This document shows, piece by piece, positions 59,793-64,000 of a stretch of 64,000 nt of DNA (the first letter of the stretch is position 1; each line of letters starts with the position of its first letter). Made by a program: the position numbers and the translations under genes. The notes beneath the pieces were generated by a model that saw only the letters and a list, made by a program, of their open reading frames with translations, was not told the DNA's origin and searched no databases. This stretch comes from Oceanococcus atlanticus. GTDB lineage: Bacteria > Pseudomonadota > Gammaproteobacteria > Nevskiales > Oceanococcaceae. The stretch spans positions 1 to 64,000 of the forward strand of contig NZ_AQQV01000005.1 in the NCBI RefSeq assembly GCF_002088235.1, written 5' to 3'.

Positions 59793-60797
59793 TTAGCTCC
59801 CGGCTGACTGACGCCAGGCCTGCGGCGAGCAGCCGTTGGCACGTTTGAAGGCGCGGCGGAAGTTGGCGCCATCCTGATAGCCCAGCTGGGCGGCGATGGC
59901 CTCGACGCTGTCGCTGGTTTCTTGCAGGGCGTGGCACGCCCATTCGTTCAGGACCTGGTTGCGCAGCGCGCGGTAGCTGGCGCCGTCCTCGGCCAGCCGC
60001 CGATTGAGTGTGCGGGTCGACAGATTCAACTCTGCGGCAACCTGCTGGGCTGCGGGTAGCGGTGGTCTGTGAGAGCGCAGCTGGGTCAGTACATATTCCC
60101 GGTGGAGCTTGCGCTGTGTGCCGTTGAGCGCCTGCATCAGTTGCATGCAGCGGTTCTTGCTGCGCTCCCACTGGCTGAGGTCGTAGTAGGGCGATGCGAC
60201 GTCACCCAGCGCCCGTGGCACATCGACGCCGGTTGCCGGCGCATCAAATTCGCAGGCGCTGTGAAAACGTTGCGGGTAAAGCGCGGCATAGTCCGGGCGC
60301 GGATACGCAAAGTAGTAGCGGCCCTGGGTGAAGGGACGGCCAAGCATCATTTCGATGGTGTTCTGCAGGGTCAGCACCATGACCTCATGCTGGATTCGGC
60401 GGACGGCATGCGGCAGTGCGATGTTCTCGTGTCCGCGAAAGCGCAGGACCTCACCAACCACGATGTCGAAGTTCATGTAGTCGGCCTGCAAGCGACCGTA
60501 GTCCACGAAGCTGCGCAGGGTCAGCAGCAGGTTCGGGGCGGTCAGTGCAGCAATGCCACCCTCGCCCAGGGCGAGCAGATTGGCGTGGCGGCCAAAGCGC
60601 AGGCCCAGCGCCGGGTCGGCGCTCAAGCGCAGCGCGTTGCCGAGCAGGGTGTTGAACTCGGCCAGTGGCAGCTGCTGATGGTGCTGGATAGCCGCCTCGG
60701 TTTGCTGGGTGCCGGCAAGCAGGGCCGGCCACTGCGCCGGTGCCGGGCGCAGCTCACGGACGATCAGTCGGGCGAAATGAGTGGAGACAAAATACAT
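59793..60797 (-). CDS. AraC-family transcriptional regulator
   Basis: A 334-residue regulator with an N-terminal ligand-type domain of the AraC arabinose-binding group used by OruR/ArgR-like regulators, and a C-terminal double helix-turn-helix (about 230-330: LNLSTRTLNRRLAEDGASY, IAAQLGYQDGANFRRAFKR). Its gene diverges from a haloalkane-dehalogenase-like hydrolase across about 108 bases. An inverted repeat in that gap is a possible binding site. The effector is probably a hydrophobic or amphipathic small molecule. Confidence 0.88.
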   Translation of the reverse strand: MYFVSTHFARLIVRELRPAPAQWPALLAGTQQTEAAIQHHQQLPLAEFNTLLGNALRLSADPALGLRFGRHANLLALGEGGIAALTAPNLLLTLRSFVDYGRLQADYMNFDIVVGEVLRFRGHENIALPHAVRRIQHEVMVLTLQNTIEMMLGRPFTQGRYYFAYPRPDYAALYPQRFHSACEFDAPATGVDVPRALGDVASPYYDLSQWERSKNRCMQLMQALNGTQRKLHREYVLTQLRSHRPPLPAAQQVAAELNLSTRTLNRRLAEDGASYRALRNQVLNEWACHALQETSDSVEAIAAQLGYQDGANFRRAFKRANGCSPQAWRQSAGS

Positions 60798-60817
60798 ACA
60801 AGTGCGCGGTGATTGGC

Positions 60818-60854
60818 GTGAAATGACACCCTGTTGGCGAGCCTAACACTTCAC
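60818..60854. promoter_or_regulatory. Inverted repeat between the AraC and hydrolase genes
   Basis: GTGAAATG (60818-60825) and CACTTCAC (60847-60854) are inverted copies with 7 of 8 positions matching, 21 bases apart, centred in the divergent gap. The half-site spacing is about two helix turns. It may be a site for the AraC-family protein. The match is short, so chance is possible. Confidence 0.3.
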
Positions 60855-60905
60855 CGCGTCGCCCGGCTGGCCCAAGCTGAAGCGGTTTTCTTGTGGATGG
60901 GTAGC

Positions 60906-61964
60906 ATGCAGATCATCACCAACACCCCCTTGCGTCAGGTTCCGGCCGATTATTGCCCGCCCGGCAGCGCGCGCTGGTTCGAACTGAGCGAAGGCCATGA
61001 CGCTGGCAAGAGCATGTTCTATTACGACTATCTCAGCGGTCAGGGCGAGCCGGAGCTGACCGTGCTCATGGTCCACGGCAATCCGGAGTGCTCCTACACC
61101 TACCGGCATATCCGTGATGCGCTGGTGGGTAGCGGGCGCTGCGTGCGTATCGTGGTCATGGATCACATCGGTTTCGGCTTGTCGGATCAGGCCGATTTCG
61201 AAATGGTGGACATGCACCATGCGGCCAATCTGCTGCAGCTGGTGCGGCATCTTGATCTGCACGACGTCAGTCTGGTGGTGCATGACTGGGGTGGCCCCAT
61301 CGGGATCGGTGCCCTGATTGAAGATGAGTGGCGGGTGCGTCACCTTGCGGTGCTCAACACCACGATCTTCCCGATGCCGTCCACTGGCATCACCTACACC
61401 AACTTTCCGATGCGCTGGCTGCCCTGGGCGAGTACGGCCTATGTGATCCCCGATGCCCTGTGGGGTGGTGTGGCCGGCTATGTGGTTTCGCATGCCGAGC
61501 CCCAGAGCAGCGGACGTTTCCTGCTCAACACTGCCGCTTACCTGCTGCGTCACGCCACCCGCCGCATTGCGCCCGGCACGCCCGAGCATGTGTGGGCCGA
61601 AGGCTTGCGCTCCAAGGCCAATGCGCGCAGTTCCAAGCGCAACGTCAAGCAGACGCCGCGCTGGGGGCATGGCTACCGCTATCACGACGGGCGCCACGGC
61701 GTGCAGGACAACCATGCGTTTTACCAGCGCATGCAGGCTGGCGTTGCCAAGGCCTGGGGCGAGCACGGGCGCAAGCTGCCGGCATGTGGCTTTTTCGGTC
61801 AGTGGGATGCTTGCGGCAAGGACGAAGTGATCGCGCAGTGGCAGCAGGCCTTGCCGAGCTTGCGCCGCGCGACCTGGCGCTACCCGCAGGTCGGCCACTT
61901 CATCGAAGAGCACAAAGGCCCCGAGATTGCCGAGGCCCTGCTGATGCTGGCTGATCAGGCTTAG
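60906..61964 (+). CDS. Haloalkane-dehalogenase-like alpha/beta hydrolase
   Basis: A 352-residue alpha/beta hydrolase with the haloalkane dehalogenase layout. The oxyanion/halide region is MVHGNPECSYTYRHI (HGNP), the nucleophile Asp127 is in VVHDWGGPIG with Trp128 following as in dehalogenases, a candidate acid Asp301 is in GQWDACG and the base His331 is in VGHFIEEH. The cap region differs from the well-known LinB type, so the substrate may be another ester or epoxide. Starts at 60897 and 60906 are both possible. The AraC gene opposite is the likely regulator. Confidence 0.8.
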   Translation: MQIITNTPLRQVPADYCPPGSARWFELSEGHDAGKSMFYYDYLSGQGEPELTVLMVHGNPECSYTYRHIRDALVGSGRCVRIVVMDHIGFGLSDQADFEMVDMHHAANLLQLVRHLDLHDVSLVVHDWGGPIGIGALIEDEWRVRHLAVLNTTIFPMPSTGITYTNFPMRWLPWASTAYVIPDALWGGVAGYVVSHAEPQSSGRFLLNTAAYLLRHATRRIAPGTPEHVWAEGLRSKANARSSKRNVKQTPRWGHGYRYHDGRHGVQDNHAFYQRMQAGVAKAWGEHGRKLPACGFFGQWDACGKDEVIAQWQQALPSLRRATWRYPQVGHFIEEHKGPEIAEALLMLADQA

Positions 61965-61972
61965 CGCAGCAC

Positions 61973-62006
61973 AAAAAAACCGGCTCCGGAGAATATCCGG
62001 AGCCGG
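61973..62006 (-). terminator. Rho-independent terminator of the outer-membrane protein gene
   Basis: A perfect 11-bp inverted repeat, CCGGCTCCGGA (61980-61990) and TCCGGAGCCGG (61996-62006), with a 5-base loop. On the minus strand it is followed at once by seven T residues (61973-61979). It ends transcription of the small outer-membrane protein gene; the stem may also stop read-through from the hydrolase gene on the plus strand. Confidence 0.85.
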
Positions 62007-62073
62007 CGGGTTTCTGCGCCCGGGGGGAGGGGCCTGCGAGGATCAGGCCTTGGGGATGGACGCAGAAGGGGGC

Positions 62074-62613
62074 TCAGAACATCAGGTTGAGACCCAATGA
62101 AGCCATGTCGACGTCAGCACGGTCGATCTCGTAGCGCTCATATTCCAGGCGCAAATCCAGATTGCTGGCCACGCCGATGCGTGTGCCGACACCGTAGAAG
62201 GTGTCGTCGCCATCACGGCTGTCGCCGGTGAAATTGGTGAAGCGGGTCTTGCGGTCCCAGAACAACTGGCCGAGCTTGCCGTAGACCGAGAAATTGGGCG
62301 TGAACGGAATGCCTGCGGTCATCGCGACCTGCAGACCATCCGAGTCGAAGCGCGCGCCGTTGTGGTCCACTTCACCAAACTCGACATAGCCGGCCTCGAA
62401 GCCCAGCACGTCGTTGGGGCGCACCCCGACATAGGCCTTCCAGCTGCCGCGTTCATCTTCGAATTCGTCGCTTGAGTTGGGAAATTCTTCCTGCTCGAAG
62501 CGGTAATAACCCAGGTTACCACCCAGATAGGCTTCCGGCGTGGCAGCCAGCGTGGTCACCGGTACGGCCCCCAGCGTCGCGGCGGTGGCCAGGCAGGTCA
62601 GCGTTTTTTTCAT
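62074..62613 (-). CDS. Small outer-membrane beta-barrel protein
   Basis: A 179-residue protein. The signal peptide covers about residues 1-24 (LTCLATAATLGAVPVTTLA). The mature part alternates polar and hydrophobic residues as eight short strands, with AYLGGNLGYYRFEQ early, WKAYVGVRPNDVLGFEAGY, FSVYGKLGQLFWD and VGTRIGVASNLDLRLEYERY, and ends in LGLNLMF with a terminal Phe, as OmpA-type barrels do. An AGGAG site lies near the ATG. Function is unknown; the barrel may be structural. It has its own promoter region and a clear terminator. Confidence 0.75.
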   Translation of the reverse strand: MKKTLTCLATAATLGAVPVTTLAATPEAYLGGNLGYYRFEQEEFPNSSDEFEDERGSWKAYVGVRPNDVLGFEAGYVEFGEVDHNGARFDSDGLQVAMTAGIPFTPNFSVYGKLGQLFWDRKTRFTNFTGDSRDGDDTFYGVGTRIGVASNLDLRLEYERYEIDRADVDMASLGLNLMF

Positions 62614-62855
62614 GGTCGGCTCCTGTGAGTGAGAGTTGCCAAGCTAGGGGGCAGAAATCGGGCCAACTTTTAAAAGCCAATATAAATCAATAACTTAATT
62701 TGATTTCGGGGAGGCTGACCTGCGGTCGGGGCGGCTGTGCGCGCAAACCTGTGGCGAATTGGCGACAGGCGTGCTGCGGATCTTCGCGTCGGGAGGCGTC
62801 GTGCTGCGGATTTGCCCTGCGCGGCGGGGTGTCCGCGATTGGCGACACGCGCGAA
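62614..62855. other. Intergenic region with promoter-like AT patch and short direct repeats
   Basis: This is the largest gap in the window (242 bp). An AT-rich patch (about 62669-62705) next to the barrel gene probably holds its promoter, though no single pair of boxes stands out. Beyond it, CGTGCTGCGGAT occurs at 62770 and 62800, and TTGGCGACA occurs near 62759 and 62839. The repeats are short and irregular and show no array or mobile-element shape. Confidence 0.4.
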
Positions 62856-63377
62856 TCAGGCGCCGCGCAGGCTGTCGCGCAGTGGCGCCCAGTCACGGAT
62901 CAGGTCGTTCAATGACCAGGCCGCATTGGCCGGGCTGGTGGAGGGCAGACGCTGGCTGTTCCGCGTAGTCAGATGGCTGAAATGGCGATGAAAGCAGGTC
63001 TGGGCGGCGGCCCCGTTGAAATACACGCGGGTTATTCCGGGGTGCTCATTGAGTAAGCGGTCGATGCGGTTGGGGATCTCGCTGTCGCTGCGAATGTCGG
63101 CGTCGGCGCTGCCGGGGCGGATGCAACGGGCGAGGACATCCCACAGCGCGATGTCCTGGTTCAGCAGGTGCTGGACGCGCTGTGCATAGGGGGCTTGTGC
63201 GTCGCCATCAAACAGGGCGGCGATCAGTGGCCAAAAGCGATTGCGTGGATGGCCGTAATAGGCCTGTTGCTTGAGCGACTGCACGCTCGGCATCGAGCCC
63301 AGTACCAGCACCCTTGGGCGCGGGGGCAGGAGCGGGGCGAAGGATTCAATGGGGGCTGGCGCTGGAGTGCTCACCAC
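62856..63377 (-). CDS. Hypoxanthine-DNA glycosylase (uracil-DNA glycosylase superfamily)
   Basis: A 173-residue DNA repair enzyme. The signature VLVLGSMPSVQSLKQQAYYG followed by HPRNRFWPLI is that of the family-6 (hypoxanthine) DNA glycosylases, which remove deaminated adenine. YFNGAAAQTCFHRHF is the second catalytic-face motif. The length is normal for the family. It diverges from the lipase-like gene across 47 bases and has no repair-gene neighbours. Confidence 0.88.
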   Translation of the reverse strand: MVSTPAPAPIESFAPLLPPRPRVLVLGSMPSVQSLKQQAYYGHPRNRFWPLIAALFDGDAQAPYAQRVQHLLNQDIALWDVLARCIRPGSADADIRSDSEIPNRIDRLLNEHPGITRVYFNGAAAQTCFHRHFSHLTTRNSQRLPSTSPANAAWSLNDLIRDWAPLRDSLRGA

Positions 63378-63424
63378 GGCTTTGCCACAATGTCCGGATT
63401 CATTCAGCGTTGCGGATCAACACG

Positions 63425-64000
63425 ATGCATCAATCCATGGGGGTTCACGCCCGGGCCTTTTTCATTGCCATGTGCGTGGAGCTTGGATTGTACGCGGTGT
63501 ATCTTCTGTGGGGGCTGTCTGGCGGCCGTGACGTGCTCCCGATGCTTGGTCGTATCGCGTTGATATTCATCGGTATTCGAGCGCTGCTGGTGGCCGCGAA
63601 CTTTGTTCAGACCTGGCTCGCGCGCTCGCCTGCAGCGCCGCAGCACCGGCTCAATCTGTTCACCGCCGCGCGTTTGTTCTGCAACGAGCTGTATGCGGCG
63701 ATACGCACCTACCCGTTCTACTTTGCGCTGGAGGCCTGGTTGGTGCCGAACGCGCCGCCAGCGGATTTGCCGCACCGTGGCCCTCCGATCGTGCTGGTCC
63801 CCGGGTTTCTGTGCAATCGTGGTTACTACGGGGCTTTTCGTCGCTTCCTGCGCCAGCACGGCTACGGCAATGTCTGGGCCGTCACCCTTCAGCCGGTGTT
63901 CGGCAGCATCGACGACAATGCCCACGCGCTTGATCGGCACATCGAGCAGATTTGCGCCGCCACCGGTGCCGACAAGGTGGTCGTGATCGGTCACAGCATG
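63425..64000 (+). CDS. Alpha/beta-hydrolase (lipase-like), 3' end cut by window
   Basis: The frame from ATG 63425 stays open to the window end (192 codons). The N-terminus has two hydrophobic segments (about 7-28 and 37-58), so it may be membrane-anchored. The hydrolase fold begins near PPIVLVPGFLCNRGYYGAF, and the window ends in VVVIGHSM, the start of the GHSxG nucleophile elbow. It resembles membrane-anchored triacylglycerol lipase or permease-like esterases of proteobacteria. The catalytic Asp and His lie outside. Confidence 0.75.
   Translation, partial: MHQSMGVHARAFFIAMCVELGLYAVYLLWGLSGGRDVLPMLGRIALIFIGIRALLVAANFVQTWLARSPAAPQHRLNLFTAARLFCNELYAAIRTYPFYFALEAWLVPNAPPADLPHRGPPIVLVPGFLCNRGYYGAFRRFLRQHGYGNVWAVTLQPVFGSIDDNAHALDRHIEQICAATGADKVVVIGHSM

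Overview
The window is about 64 kb of GC-rich DNA, densely coding on both strands. It reads as a chromosomal segment of a gammaproteobacterium. The housekeeping proteins (metK-ahcY-metF, tkt-gap-pgk, recQ, galE, msrA) look gammaproteobacterial. The accessory mix (haloalkane-dehalogenase-like hydrolase, MAPEG protein, styrene-oxide-isomerase-like protein, TetR and AraC regulators) would suit a Nevskiales/Solimonadaceae-type lineage, but that placement is an inference. I see no rRNA, tRNA, CRISPR array, insertion sequence or prophage. No gap between genes exceeds 300 bases. The first and last genes are cut by the window edges.

Bases 1-32157 form one large surface-polysaccharide locus. A five-gene plus-strand run (18903-24868) carries a GT2 glycosyltransferase and a complete KpsM/KpsT/KpsE/KpsD-type ABC capsule exporter with nested stop/start overlaps. 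Around it lie about a dozen sugar-modifying genes: single and fused glycosyltransferases, five sulfotransferase-like domains in four proteins, a pyruvyl-transferase-like protein, an asparagine-synthetase-like protein and a sugar O-methyltransferase. Two very large proteins (about 2035 and 1058 residues) share a 38-residue WYL..NPDV repeat. The left part (4.4-7.7 kb) is visibly more AT-rich. Bases 24863-32157 hold two GT2 enzymes, a WecA/MraY-like initiating transferase, and a GtrB-like/GtrA/double-GT-C set for polyprenyl-phosphate-sugar-dependent glycosylation. KpsC, KpsS, KpsF and PAPS synthesis are not in the window. The simplest reading is a sulfated, possibly pyruvylated and methylated, capsule-like polymer.

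Bases 32323-43716 are core metabolism: the S-adenosylmethionine cycle (metK-ahcY-metF, with a strong dyad operator just upstream of metK), a thioredoxin-like protein, galE, msrA, and transketolase-GAPDH-[four-helix protein]-PGK, followed by an HNH protein.

Bases 43759-64000 are a series of small accessory modules: a large repeat lipoprotein; a TetR-controlled pair of a ferritin-like diiron protein (annotated as a metal-dependent hydrolase) and a styrene-oxide-isomerase-like membrane protein; an ECF sigma factor with a Ser/Thr kinase; a DUF808 protein; RecQ; an RND/MMPL exporter behind a 20-bp palindrome; a MoxR-MAPEG-VWA operon; an AraC regulator divergent from a haloalkane-dehalogenase-like hydrolase; a small outer-membrane barrel protein with a clear terminator; a hypoxanthine-DNA glycosylase; and the start of a lipase-like hydrolase. 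The most notable possible new systems are the diiron/isomerase pair, the kinase-sigma pair with a Thr in place of acidic region-2 residues, and the sulfotransferase-glycosyltransferase megaproteins.
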